From assembly GCA_028696185.1 (NCBI GenBank), contig JAQVHL010000020.1, positions 1 to 32,372 of the forward strand: a stretch of 32,372 nucleotides of DNA, in the 5' to 3' direction. Positions 22,356-31,293 of this stretch are shown one piece after another. The DNA comes from Halothiobacillaceae bacterium. GTDB lineage: Bacteria > Pseudomonadota > Gammaproteobacteria > Halothiobacillales > Halothiobacillaceae. Both the position numbers and the translations under genes were made by a program. The notes below the pieces were generated by a model. The model was not told the DNA's origin and made no database searches. It saw nothing but the letters and a program-made list of their open reading frames with translations. Positions within the stretch are counted from its first letter, which is position 1; every line of letters begins with the position of its first letter.

Positions 22356-24656
22356 ATGCTAAACCGTCTTCTGCCCTCCAGCACGTCGCTGGACAAACTG
22401 CTCGACCGTCGCGGACTGCTGTTCTGGATCGCGGGCCTCTTCACCCTGCTCTGGCTCGCGCATCTGCCGCTCACACGCGATGCGCAAACGGTAATGGCGG
22501 CCACCCTGGTCATCACGCTGTTCGTCATCATGCTGAGCATGGACCGTCTGGAAATCGCACAGGCGCGCCAGATCAAATACCTGCGTCTGCTGGCCATCCT
22601 CCTCGCTGCCTTTGTCAGCCTGCGTTACTTCTCCTGGCGCATCAACTACACCATCAGCTATCACGACCCGCTGAGCCTCATTGGTGCCTTCCTGCTGCTG
22701 GGCGCGGAAATCTACGGCCTGGGCATTTACCTGATCGGCGCCTATGTCAATTCCTGGCCAATCAACCGTAACCCGCCGCCGCTGCCGGAAGACGCAGATC
22801 AGCTGCCGACCGTGGACATCCTCATTCCCAGCTACAACGAAGCCCCCGAGCTTCTGGAGCTGACCCTGCTCGCGGCCACCCAGATCGATTACCCCCGGCA
22901 CCGCTTCAAGGTTTATCTCTGCGACGACGGCGGTACCGTCCAGCGCCGCAACACCCCGGCGCTGTCCACAGCGGCATGGAAAAGACACCACACGCTCAAG
23001 GCGCTGTGTGAGAAAGTCGGCGCAATCTACGTCACCCGCGAACGCAACGAACACGCCAAGGCCGGCAATCTCAACGCCGCCCTGCGCGATCATTGCGACA
23101 GCGAGCTGGTGCTGATTCTCGACGCGGACCACATCCCCACGGTGGACATCCTGCGCAACACGGTCGGCTTCTTCCTGCGCGACCCCAAGCTGTTCCTGGT
23201 CCAGACGCCGCACTACTTCATCAACCCGGATCCGCTGGAGCGCAACCTGCGCACCTACGAGCAGATGCCCAGCGAGAACGAAATGTTCTATACCGTGATC
23301 CAGCACGGCCTGGATTTCTGGAACGCCTCGTTCTTCTGCGGCTCGGCGGCCCTGCTGCGCCGCGAATATCTGGACAAAATCGGCGGCATCGCCGGTGAGA
23401 CCATCACCGAGGACGCCGAAACCGCCATGACCCTGCATGGGCTGGGCTACAACAGCGTCTACTACGGCAAGCCGATGATCGCCGGCCTGCAACCGGAAAC
23501 ATTCAGCGGATTCATCGTGCAACGCTCCCGCTGGGCGCAGGGCATGGTACAGATTTTCCTGCTCAAGAATCCCTGGACCCAACCGAAGATGAATATTGCC
23601 CAGCGCGTGGCCTACACCTCGTCGGTGTTTTTCTGGTTCTTCCCCTTCGCGCGCATGGTGTTCTTCATCGCCCCCGCACTGTACTTGCTGTTCTCGCTGA
23701 AAATCGTCGATGCGTTCCTGCCCTGGGATCTTGTGGCCTATGCCCTGCCGCATGTACTGGCCGCGATGATCCTCAGCAACATCCTGTACGGACGCACGCG
23801 CTGGCCGCTGATTTCCGAACTCTACGAAACCATCCAGTCCGTCCACGCCCTACCGGCGATCATCAACGTGCTGCGCCACCCGCGCTCACCAGCTTTTGCC
23901 GTAACCCCCAAAGGCGAGCGGCTGGAAGACAACTTCATCTCACAGCTCGCCCTGCCCTTTTACCTGATGCTGCTGCTGGACATCGTCTGCCTGATTGCGG
24001 GGGCAATACGCCTGGTCGTGGTGCCCGAGGACATAGGTGTCATCACCCTGACCATGGTGCTGACCGTGGTCAACATGATCTTCTCCATGGCCGCCATCGG
24101 CGTAATGCTGGAAAAATCGCAAAAACGCGCGGCCTACCGCATTCCCGCCCAGCTTTCCGACATCGCCGCCAGCGTACGGCTCGATACGCAGCGCGCCCCG
24201 GTACGCATTGTCGATCTCAGTCATGCAGGCGCCGGCCTGCTCAGCACGCAGAACCTGCCCAAGGGCGAGACCGTCCTGCTCAGCGTGGCCATACCCGCCT
24301 GGAAAGGCCGGCAGGTCGACATCCCCGCCCGCATCGTGCGCCACAAATACGCACGCAATCACCGCTGGGAGCTCGGTCTTTTGTTCGAGCCGGAAAACAT
24401 CGATCAGCAACGCGCCATCGTCGCGCTGGTCTACGGCGACAGCGACCTGCACCAGGCCAACCAGAACCGCCGCCAGCGCCGCATCGGGCTGGGCGAAGGC
24501 TTTGTCTTCCTGATGAAGACGGCCATCACCCGCTCCGGTGAAAACTTCCTGTTCCTGACCCGCGTGTTCCTGACCCGCGTGTTCCTGCACCGCCTGACGC
24601 AGCGCGCGCTGTCCCTCATTCCCTTCAAGATCAAGAACGCAAGGACTCCCTCATGA
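22356..24656 (+). CDS. bcsA: Cellulose synthase catalytic subunit BcsA (GT2-PilZ)
   Basis: The 766-aa inner-membrane protein polymerises UDP-glucose into cellulose and feeds the chain through its own membrane channel. N-terminal membrane segments (about 20-130) are followed by the GT2 domain: SYNEAPELLELT, CDDGG (189-193), LDADHIP (255-261), FFCGS (326-330), TED (351-353) and QRSRW (389-393). More membrane segments lead to a PilZ domain. RAAYR (591-595) and DLSHAG (620-625) keep the RxxxR and DxSxxG motifs that bind c-di-GMP, so c-di-GMP activation is expected. The C-terminus has a short duplicated segment (24551-24587). The stop overlaps bcsB by 4 bases. Confidence 0.97.
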   Translation: MLNRLLPSSTSLDKLLDRRGLLFWIAGLFTLLWLAHLPLTRDAQTVMAATLVITLFVIMLSMDRLEIAQARQIKYLRLLAILLAAFVSLRYFSWRINYTISYHDPLSLIGAFLLLGAEIYGLGIYLIGAYVNSWPINRNPPPLPEDADQLPTVDILIPSYNEAPELLELTLLAATQIDYPRHRFKVYLCDDGGTVQRRNTPALSTAAWKRHHTLKALCEKVGAIYVTRERNEHAKAGNLNAALRDHCDSELVLILDADHIPTVDILRNTVGFFLRDPKLFLVQTPHYFINPDPLERNLRTYEQMPSENEMFYTVIQHGLDFWNASFFCGSAALLRREYLDKIGGIAGETITEDAETAMTLHGLGYNSVYYGKPMIAGLQPETFSGFIVQRSRWAQGMVQIFLLKNPWTQPKMNIAQRVAYTSSVFFWFFPFARMVFFIAPALYLLFSLKIVDAFLPWDLVAYALPHVLAAMILSNILYGRTRWPLISELYETIQSVHALPAIINVLRHPRSPAFAVTPKGERLEDNFISQLALPFYLMLLLDIVCLIAGAIRLVVVPEDIGVITLTMVLTVVNMIFSMAAIGVMLEKSQKRAAYRIPAQLSDIAASVRLDTQRAPVRIVDLSHAGAGLLSTQNLPKGETVLLSVAIPAWKGRQVDIPARIVRHKYARNHRWELGLLFEPENIDQQRAIVALVYGDSDLHQANQNRRQRRIGLGEGFVFLMKTAITRSGENFLFLTRVFLTRVFLHRLTQRALSLIPFKIKNARTPS
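24551..24587 (+). repeat. 15-bp tandem repeat in the 3' end of bcsA
   Basis: The 15-base unit GTTCCTGACCCGCGT is present at 24551-24565 and 24566-24580, followed by a partial third copy (GTTCCTG). In frame it repeats FLTRV in the C-terminal tail of BcsA. It looks like a slipped-strand duplication that kept the frame. Confidence 0.85.
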
Positions 24657-26947
24657 GCCGCCTGTCCCTTCGCCACACGCTGATCGCCGCGTTCCTCACG
24701 GCCATCGGTACCCATACCGTCCTGGCCCAGGGTAACGATGCCCTGCGCATCGTCCACGACGAAAGCGACTACATCATCCCGCTGGGCTGGCTCAACGGAG
24801 GCGGTCGCGCACCCATCGAACTGCGCGGTGCCGACGCCCGCTATGCCATGAAGCTGCCGATTCCCCAGCGTCTGGCCATCGAGGAAGGCAAACTGGAAAT
24901 GGTCTACACCAACTCCATTTCCCTGATCCCGCGTTCGCAACTGGCCGTCACACTCAATGAGCGCGTTCTGGCGCAATTGCCGGTCAAGGCCGACGAGCCG
25001 GATCATGCGGCGCGCATCACCCTGCCGCTGGAAGGTTTGCGCCCCGGCTACCGCGACCTGGGCTTCCGTGCTGCCCAGCATTACACCCTGGAATGCGAAG
25101 ACCCTTCCGCACCCGAGCTCTACTCGCAGGTCGATGCGGTGCAGTCGGTATTGCGACTGAAGGTCAAGCGACGCGCCCTCGCGCCTTCACTGGCACGTCT
25201 GGGCGATGTATTCGACCGCAAGCTGTGGCTGGATCGCTATGCCCTGCAGCTGATGGTCCCCACCGGCGGGCTCGAAAGCCATGAAGACATGCGCCAGGCT
25301 GCCGCACAGATCAGCCAGTCCATCGCCAACGTCTTCGACTACCTGCCGGTTTCCGTGCAGGTACATGAGCTGCGCGCACAGGGCGCCACCCACGATCCTC
25401 ACCAGCGCTTCTATGGCGTGCAACTCTCCGACGGCGCCTGGGACGGCATCCTGCTCGGCACCCGCGACCAGCTGGCGCCCTTCCTGAACGAAAGCATCCT
25501 CGCGCAGATCAAGGAAGGCTATATCGGCCTGTTCCCCAGCGATCAGGACGCCTCGCGCTACATTCTCGTCATCAGCGGCACCACACCCGCCGAAGTGCGC
25601 GAAGCGGCGACCGTGCTCAACCTGCCTGGCATTGCCCTGCCCGACCGGCAGGACATCAGCATCTCCGAACTGCGCCTGGACCAGGGCTTCCAGCGCACCC
25701 AGCCGGCGCAGATCGACAAGGGATGGATCAGCTTCGCCAATCTGGGCTTCCGCACCCTGACCATGAAGGGCATGTACGCCCAACCCGCGCGCCTGGAATT
25801 CTGGGCCTTCCGCGAAATGCTCGACCCGGCCCGCCCCTTCATCGAACTGCAGCTCAATTACGCCTATGGCGCGGGCTTCGACAAGAAATCCGCGCTCAAT
25901 GTGATGCTCAACGGCAACTTCGTGCAGGCATTGCCCCTGCAGGATCTCAAGGGCGAGCAGATTTTCCGTGCCAAGGTGCGCATTCCGACCATCGCCCTGC
26001 GTCCGGGCGTGAACGAACTGCAGTTCATGCCCACCGTGACCGGGATAGACCTGGGGGGCGCCTGTCAGCCCCTCTTCACCGAAAACCTGCTGGTATCGAT
26101 CTTCGAGGACTCGCGCATCGAGCTGCCGCCGATTTCCGACTACATGCGCCTGCCTGACCTGGGGCTCTTCGGCAAGACCGGCCTGCCCTATACCCGTCTG
26201 GCCGACGGCTTGGGCATCGGGGTGATGGTCGGTGATATGAAGCCCGAAACCCTGGGCAGCGCCCTGACCCTGATCGCCAAGCTGCGCCAGACTCACAAAG
26301 GCCCGCTGACCTCGCTGCGCTTCCTGTCGTCCAAAGACGCCACGACGGGCCTTGACGGGCTGATCGTCGTCGGCAGCGCCGCCGCCCTGCCCGAAGCGAT
26401 TCGCGAAGAGATGACCGCCTTCCTGCCCGCGCAACGCTGGCAGACGGTGGGTATCGGCACGCGCAAGAGCACCGACATCAAGGAAGGTGCAAAACGCTGG
26501 CTGGACCAGCCGCTGGCCCCCTTCATGCAGCTGGCCCAGGTCAACGACCCGGCCACGGGCGAGCTGATCCTCAGCGAAGGGCTTGGACGCAGCGCCGCCC
26601 TGGTGCAGTACGTCTCCAAAACCGGCAACACCCCGGTCACCGTCCTGACCGCGGCCGACCCAACGCACCTGCTGCAGGGCGCCAGCCGGCTGGTCGAACA
26701 TACCACCTGGGGCATGCTCGACGGCTCGGCGCTCCTGTGGAGCATGGACGGTGAAGCCGTGGCGCGCGCTGAATCGGTGCACCATGAGTTTGTCGGTGAG
26801 GCCCCGGCCATCAACCCCATGAGCTACCTGATTTCCGACCGTCCCTGGCAAGCGGCCCTGGCCGTGCTGATCCTGATCGGCCTGCTGGCTGGACTGGCCT
26901 GGTGGCTGCTGCGCGCCCGTGCCCGCCGCCTGCGGATGGAAGACTGA
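24653..26947 (+). CDS. bcsB: Cellulose synthase periplasmic subunit BcsB
   Basis: The 764-aa protein is exported by a signal peptide (cleaved near TVLAQG) and anchored by a C-terminal membrane segment (about 731-752) that docks with BcsA. It carries two repeats of carbohydrate-binding and flavodoxin-like domains that guide the glucan through the periplasm. Family motifs include IPLGWLNGGGRAPIELRGAD, a late GAGFDKKSALNVMLNG and GVNELQFMP. Length is normal. It overlaps bcsA (ATGA). The antisense open frame over this gene is a codon-bias shadow. Confidence 0.95.
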   Translation: MSRLSLRHTLIAAFLTAIGTHTVLAQGNDALRIVHDESDYIIPLGWLNGGGRAPIELRGADARYAMKLPIPQRLAIEEGKLEMVYTNSISLIPRSQLAVTLNERVLAQLPVKADEPDHAARITLPLEGLRPGYRDLGFRAAQHYTLECEDPSAPELYSQVDAVQSVLRLKVKRRALAPSLARLGDVFDRKLWLDRYALQLMVPTGGLESHEDMRQAAAQISQSIANVFDYLPVSVQVHELRAQGATHDPHQRFYGVQLSDGAWDGILLGTRDQLAPFLNESILAQIKEGYIGLFPSDQDASRYILVISGTTPAEVREAATVLNLPGIALPDRQDISISELRLDQGFQRTQPAQIDKGWISFANLGFRTLTMKGMYAQPARLEFWAFREMLDPARPFIELQLNYAYGAGFDKKSALNVMLNGNFVQALPLQDLKGEQIFRAKVRIPTIALRPGVNELQFMPTVTGIDLGGACQPLFTENLLVSIFEDSRIELPPISDYMRLPDLGLFGKTGLPYTRLADGLGIGVMVGDMKPETLGSALTLIAKLRQTHKGPLTSLRFLSSKDATTGLDGLIVVGSAAALPEAIREEMTAFLPAQRWQTVGIGTRKSTDIKEGAKRWLDQPLAPFMQLAQVNDPATGELILSEGLGRSAALVQYVSKTGNTPVTVLTAADPTHLLQGASRLVEHTTWGMLDGSALLWSMDGEAVARAESVHHEFVGEAPAINPMSYLISDRPWQAALAVLILIGLLAGLAWWLLRARARRLRMED

Positions 26948-26966
26948 GCGTAGGGAGACGAGCGCC

Positions 26967-27986
26967 ATGCACCGATTGCGCCGGGTTCTCGCACTGCTGA
27001 TCGGCCTTGTCAGCGCACCGCTTCATGCCGCTGTGCTCCCCGCCGACCAGTGGCAGGACTACCGGGCGCTGTTCGTAAGCCCGGACGGTCGCATCGTCGA
27101 TACGGGCAACCAGGGCGTCAGCCACTCCGAAGGGCAGGGCTATGGCCTGCTGCTGGCCCTGGCGGCGGAAAATCGCGCTGACTTTGAACGCATCTGGAAC
27201 TGGACCCGCAGCAACCTCCAGCGACAGGACAAACTCTTCGCCTGGCAATGGAGCCCGCGCCTCGACCCGCCCGTCAAGGACTGGAACAACGCCACGGACG
27301 GCGACCTGCTGATTGCCTGGGCACTGGCCCGCGCCGCCGCACACTGGCAGGTGCCGCAATGGCAGGACGAGGCCCGCACGATTGCCGTGCGCCTGCGCGG
27401 CACCCTGCTGCGCGAGGCCCCCTTCGGCCCGCTGCTCCTGCCCGGCCAGCAGGGCTTCGAGGAAAAGGGGAGTCTGCTCGTCAATCCAGCCTACTGGGTC
27501 TACCCGGCGCTGGCTGAGCTCGCGCGAATCGACCCCGAAGGCCCCTGGGAGGCCGTAAGCCAGAGCGGCCAGCGCCTGCTGCGTCTGACGCGCTATGGCG
27601 CAGCGGGGGTACCGCCGGACTGGATCCGCTTGCATGCGGACGGACGCCTGGCCCTGCCCGCCGAAAGCGCGCAGCGACGGCTCGGGTTTGAAGCCATTCG
27701 CGTGCCCCTCTATCTGTGCTGGGCCGGGTTGCACGACAATGCCCTCCTCGAAGGCTTCCTTCGCGCCTGGCCGGACGAAGGCGCCCCGGCCTGGATCGAC
27801 CTGAGCAACAGCGACCGGGCGGCTTATCCGCTTACCCTGTCGCAACGCGCCATGCGCCAGCTCGTGATCGACTGCCGGCAAGACCGACCGACCCAGGCCC
27901 TGCGCCTGAGCGCGGACGATTACTACGGAAGCACCCTGACCCTGCTGGCGCAACTCGCCCTCGCCCGACCCAAGAGCCTGCCATGA
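26967..27986 (+). CDS. bcsZ: Periplasmic endoglucanase BcsZ (GH8)
   Basis: The 339-aa enzyme has a signal peptide (MHRLRRVLALLIGLVSAPLHA) and a GH8 (alpha/alpha)6 barrel. The general acid Glu lies in VSHSEGQGYGL at residue 55, the same number as in E. coli BcsZ, followed by the conserved NATDGDLLIAWAL. It cuts beta-1,4-glucan, clearing misplaced chains and tuning cellulose output. AGGGAGA lies upstream of ATG 26967; the upstream frame from 26919 is inside bcsB and lacks a signal peptide. The stop overlaps the bcsC start (ATGA). Confidence 0.95.
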   Translation: MHRLRRVLALLIGLVSAPLHAAVLPADQWQDYRALFVSPDGRIVDTGNQGVSHSEGQGYGLLLALAAENRADFERIWNWTRSNLQRQDKLFAWQWSPRLDPPVKDWNNATDGDLLIAWALARAAAHWQVPQWQDEARTIAVRLRGTLLREAPFGPLLLPGQQGFEEKGSLLVNPAYWVYPALAELARIDPEGPWEAVSQSGQRLLRLTRYGAAGVPPDWIRLHADGRLALPAESAQRRLGFEAIRVPLYLCWAGLHDNALLEGFLRAWPDEGAPAWIDLSNSDRAAYPLTLSQRAMRQLVIDCRQDRPTQALRLSADDYYGSTLTLLAQLALARPKSLP

Positions 27987-30055
27987 ACAAGACCGTCGCC
28001 CTGACCTCCCTGTTGCTGCTGGGTACCGCCCCCGTCCATGCCGAGGTCGAAATCCTGCCGCTTCCGTCAAATACCGGGCAAACGCAGGCTCTGCCGCAGG
28101 ATCTGGAAATGCAGAGCCGCCGTCCGCGCGTGGAGTCACTCCAGACGCAACCGGCCCGCGTGGAGTCCCACCGTCCAGCCGACACCCCCGTCCGCGATGT
28201 AACGCCGCCGCCCCCCGCGCCGTCCCCGGTACTCACAACGCCGACGACAGCGCCTCACCCCGCCCGGCCCGCGCCTAAATCGCGCGCTGCAAAAACCGCC
28301 CAGGCTCCCAGCCCCCAAGCCGCCAGCACAGCAGCGTTCGGCGACGCCCGGCTGTTTCGTTACAACAGCACCGTACAGCCAGCCATTCAGGCTTTCGACG
28401 AAGGACGTTACGAGGAATCGTCCCGTATCCTCAAGGGCGCGTGGGAGGACATCGTCAGCTACGGCGACGTGGGCATGATGGCCCTGCTGGGCTTTTCCGC
28501 CATGCGCACCAACGACGAGGAAACCGCCCTGCGCGTGCTGAAAGAAGCGGCAGACCTGACCGAGGACGACGAGTTCTACAAGGCCCAGGCCGATGCCCTG
28601 CTCTATTTTCATCACGCCGACGAGGCCGAGCAGGTTCTCAACAAGATGTCGCCCTCGCCGGAGCGCGACCAACGCCTGGCCACGCTGGCCATCGCCCAGG
28701 CCCAGACCGCCTATGAGAGCGGTCGCTATGCCGATGCCGAAACACTGCTCAAATCGCGGCAGGCCCAACTGGACCCCGGTGGACTGGAGCTGCTTGGATG
28801 GATTCAATATCGCCTGGGCAAGCTCGATGATGCGGCGCAAAGCTTTGCCACCGCCTACAGGGCGCACCCGAGCCAGGGCAGCGCACAGGGCCTGAGCTTC
28901 ACCCTGCATCGCCTCCAGCGCTATGACACGCTGCTGACCATCGCGGCAGAAAAGCCCGGCCCGCTGGATGAGCTGCTCCCCACCGATGTCAGGACACGCA
29001 TCGCCGATGGCGGACGGCGCTTCGGCGTGGATGCCAACGGACGCCTGAACGTGGCCGCCAGTACGGGCAGCGGCCCCGAGCCTGGCCTGTCGGTACGCGT
29101 CGAACCCAAAATGCGCGACAAATACGGCAACCCCGGCGAAGGCAAGCTGCTGCAGCGCGGCGTAGAGGCCCGTATCGGATGGGAAGGCGAACGCGACAGC
29201 CTGAGTCTGAACGTCGAACGCCAGCGCGCCGACAACCGCATGGACAGCGCCACCGGCGAGCGCTTCTACGGTCTCTGGCGCCACCGGGACGAACAGGGGT
29301 TCGAATACCGCTTCGGCTTGGGGCGCACCCTCTCAGGCGGCGCGGTCGACCCGGCCTTTACCGGCGAAATCGGCGCCGCCTATCACACCCCGGACTGGGG
29401 CCTGGGCTTGCGCGCCTTCCGACGTGGTAACGAGGAATCCCTGCTGGCCTTGAGCGGCCATCTCGACCCGACAAACGGCCTGCGCTGGGGGCGGGTGATG
29501 GAAACCGGACTGACCCTCGACGGGCGCCACCGGATCGGATCATGGCAGGCACTGGGCGCCTTGACCGCCGCGAGCGTCACGGGCCAGAACGTCGCCGACA
29601 ACCGCAAACTCGAATTCTATGGCCAGGCCCTACACCCGGTCCCCGGCCTGGACAGCCTGCAGCTCGGCCCGGAAGTCTATGCCAGCGCCTTCGAGAAAAA
29701 CCTCAGCGCCTTCGAACCGGGACACGGCGGTTATTTCAGCCCGAAAAGCTTCGTCAAGCTGGGCGCCCTCGCCCGATACGAGGCCCATCTGGGCGAGCTG
29801 GATTTAAGCGCCCAAGCCGGACTGGGCTGGGGCTGGAGCCGGCAGGACGCCGCGCCGGGCAACCCGCTGACCGGTGCCGAACCCGAGAAGTACGCCGCTT
29901 CGCGCAGCAATGGCGTGGCCTATCACGGCCAGGTCGATGCACGCTGGTCCCTGAACAGCCACTGGCAACTCGGTTTCAATGCCGGCGGCCAGAAAAGCCC
30001 CGATTACACCGACTGGCGCGCGGGCCTCTATGCGCTGCGCCGCTGGAACGACTGA
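27983..30055 (+). CDS. bcsC: Cellulose exporter BcsC, unusually short
   Basis: The 690-aa protein has a signal peptide (cleaved near PVHA-EV at 20), then a Pro-rich segment (about 30-115), TPR-like helices (about 125-330: AIQAFDEGRYEESSRIL, TALRVLKEAADL, RYADAETLL, KLDDAAQSFATAY) and a C-terminal beta-barrel of the BCSC_C type (about 345-690), ending in LYALRRWND. BcsC makes the outer-membrane pore and periplasmic TPR scaffold of cellulose export. Canonical BcsC is about 1,100-1,300 aa with many more TPRs, so this is a short form with a flexible linker in place of most TPRs. No frameshift is visible; the ORF is intact. The ATG at 27983 overlaps the bcsZ stop. Confidence 0.85.
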   Translation: MNKTVALTSLLLLGTAPVHAEVEILPLPSNTGQTQALPQDLEMQSRRPRVESLQTQPARVESHRPADTPVRDVTPPPPAPSPVLTTPTTAPHPARPAPKSRAAKTAQAPSPQAASTAAFGDARLFRYNSTVQPAIQAFDEGRYEESSRILKGAWEDIVSYGDVGMMALLGFSAMRTNDEETALRVLKEAADLTEDDEFYKAQADALLYFHHADEAEQVLNKMSPSPERDQRLATLAIAQAQTAYESGRYADAETLLKSRQAQLDPGGLELLGWIQYRLGKLDDAAQSFATAYRAHPSQGSAQGLSFTLHRLQRYDTLLTIAAEKPGPLDELLPTDVRTRIADGGRRFGVDANGRLNVAASTGSGPEPGLSVRVEPKMRDKYGNPGEGKLLQRGVEARIGWEGERDSLSLNVERQRADNRMDSATGERFYGLWRHRDEQGFEYRFGLGRTLSGGAVDPAFTGEIGAAYHTPDWGLGLRAFRRGNEESLLALSGHLDPTNGLRWGRVMETGLTLDGRHRIGSWQALGALTAASVTGQNVADNRKLEFYGQALHPVPGLDSLQLGPEVYASAFEKNLSAFEPGHGGYFSPKSFVKLGALARYEAHLGELDLSAQAGLGWGWSRQDAAPGNPLTGAEPEKYAASRSNGVAYHGQVDARWSLNSHWQLGFNAGGQKSPDYTDWRAGLYALRRWND

Positions 30056-30069
30056 GCACAATCCACCCC

Positions 30070-31182
30070 ATGCACCTGCACGCAACACCCTCCCTTCTGA
30101 TCGCCGGCCTGCTGCTCGGTCTGTCCGGCTGCAGCACGGCCCCCATTCCGGATGCGGGCTCAGCGCCACCCACGCTGGGCACTCCCCCGTCACCCACACC
30201 GCCGGCCCATGCCCGCGCCAGTAGGCAAGCTACGGCGCATCAGCCCGCCCTACCCCTCAGCCAAGCCGCGCCGGTCAGTGCCCCCCCTCTGCGCGTACCC
30301 GCGCCAAGAACAGCCGCCCCCGAAACACTGACCCTGCCCGCCCCCCGTCCCGGCGAATGCTGGGCGCTCGCCACGGTTCATCCCCGTGAAGAAACACGGA
30401 AAACCGAGATCGTGGTGCAGGATGCCGTCAACCGCATCGAGGTCCGTCCGGCACGCCTGGAAAAAGCACAGCGGGAAATCGTGGTGCACGAAGGCGGTGT
30501 CACTTACCGCATCGAGCCGCCGGTGTACGCACAGGTGAAGGAAAAAATCGAAGTCAAACCGGAAATCCGCCGTACCGTGGTGATTCCCGCCGTGTTTGAA
30601 GAACGCGAGGAGCGCGTCCAGATCGAGGCCGCCCACACCGAGCTTGCCCCCTGCCGGGTTCCCGGTGCGGAAAACGCGCAGGAATCCGGACTCTGCGCAC
30701 AACAACGCCCCGCACGCACGGAAACCGTCAAACGTCGCGTACTGCTGCGTCCGGAAAGCACGGATGAAATCGTCGAACCGGCGCAATACCGGGAAATCAC
30801 CCGGCACATCATCCGCCGTCCCGCACGGATTGTCGCCATCGAGCGCCCGGATCGCACCGCCGCCATTGAGGTTCGGCAAATGGCCGAACCCGAGAAAATC
30901 GACGAACAACAGCTTCCCCCCCAAGTGCGTCACCTGCTGACCACCCGTTATGTGGGTGAGCCGGGCATGGTCATCCGTCAGACCGTTTGCGCCGACACGC
31001 TCACCCCAAGGCGCGTGCGTCAGGTGCAGGACGCCCTTCGCGCGGCGGGTTTTGACCCCGGCCCCTCCGACGGCAAGCTCGGACGACAGACGCGCCTTGC
31101 GCTGGACCGCTACCAGCGCACCCACACCCTGGCCGCCGGCGCCTTGACCCTCGAAACGCTGGCGCATCTGGGGCTGCATTGA
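30070..31182 (+). CDS. Lipoprotein with repeated strands and C-terminal peptidoglycan-binding domain
   Basis: The 370-aa protein has a lipoprotein signal (LLGLSGC, Cys at 21), a Pro-rich linker (to ~95), a middle region (about 105-290) of repeated ~20-25-residue units with the pattern V-x-x-P-A and alternating charged residues (IEVRPARLE, IEPPVYAQV, VIPAVFEER, IVEPAQYREI, IIRRPARIV) and a peptidoglycan-binding domain at the C-terminus (about 310-368: RVRQVQDALRAAGF...DGKLGRQTRLALDRYQ). It would link outer membrane and cell wall. It lies 14 bases after bcsC, so it probably belongs to the operon; I know no standard Bcs protein of this layout. The frame extends upstream over bcsC, but only ATG 30070 gives a lipoprotein signal. 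Confidence 0.78.
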   Translation: MHLHATPSLLIAGLLLGLSGCSTAPIPDAGSAPPTLGTPPSPTPPAHARASRQATAHQPALPLSQAAPVSAPPLRVPAPRTAAPETLTLPAPRPGECWALATVHPREETRKTEIVVQDAVNRIEVRPARLEKAQREIVVHEGGVTYRIEPPVYAQVKEKIEVKPEIRRTVVIPAVFEEREERVQIEAAHTELAPCRVPGAENAQESGLCAQQRPARTETVKRRVLLRPESTDEIVEPAQYREITRHIIRRPARIVAIERPDRTAAIEVRQMAEPEKIDEQQLPPQVRHLLTTRYVGEPGMVIRQTVCADTLTPRRVRQVQDALRAAGFDPGPSDGKLGRQTRLALDRYQRTHTLAAGALTLETLAHLGLH

Positions 31183-31293
31183 CAAGCGGCGCGTGACCGG
31201 CAATCCTTGGTGCCGATTCAATCGATATATGGCCCGATTCAGGGCCTGAAACCGAGCATGCCTTTCATCCCCAGCACCGAGAAGGAACTCTCC

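Noticed and set aside
22359-23846. 495-aa open frame antisense to bcsA
   Set aside because: Sequence is a mirror of bcsA codons, without any recognisable domain or ribosome site.
25187-26968. 593-aa open frame antisense to bcsB
   Set aside because: Shadow of a certain gene; composition (His/Gln/Gly-rich) is typical of antisense GC-rich frames.
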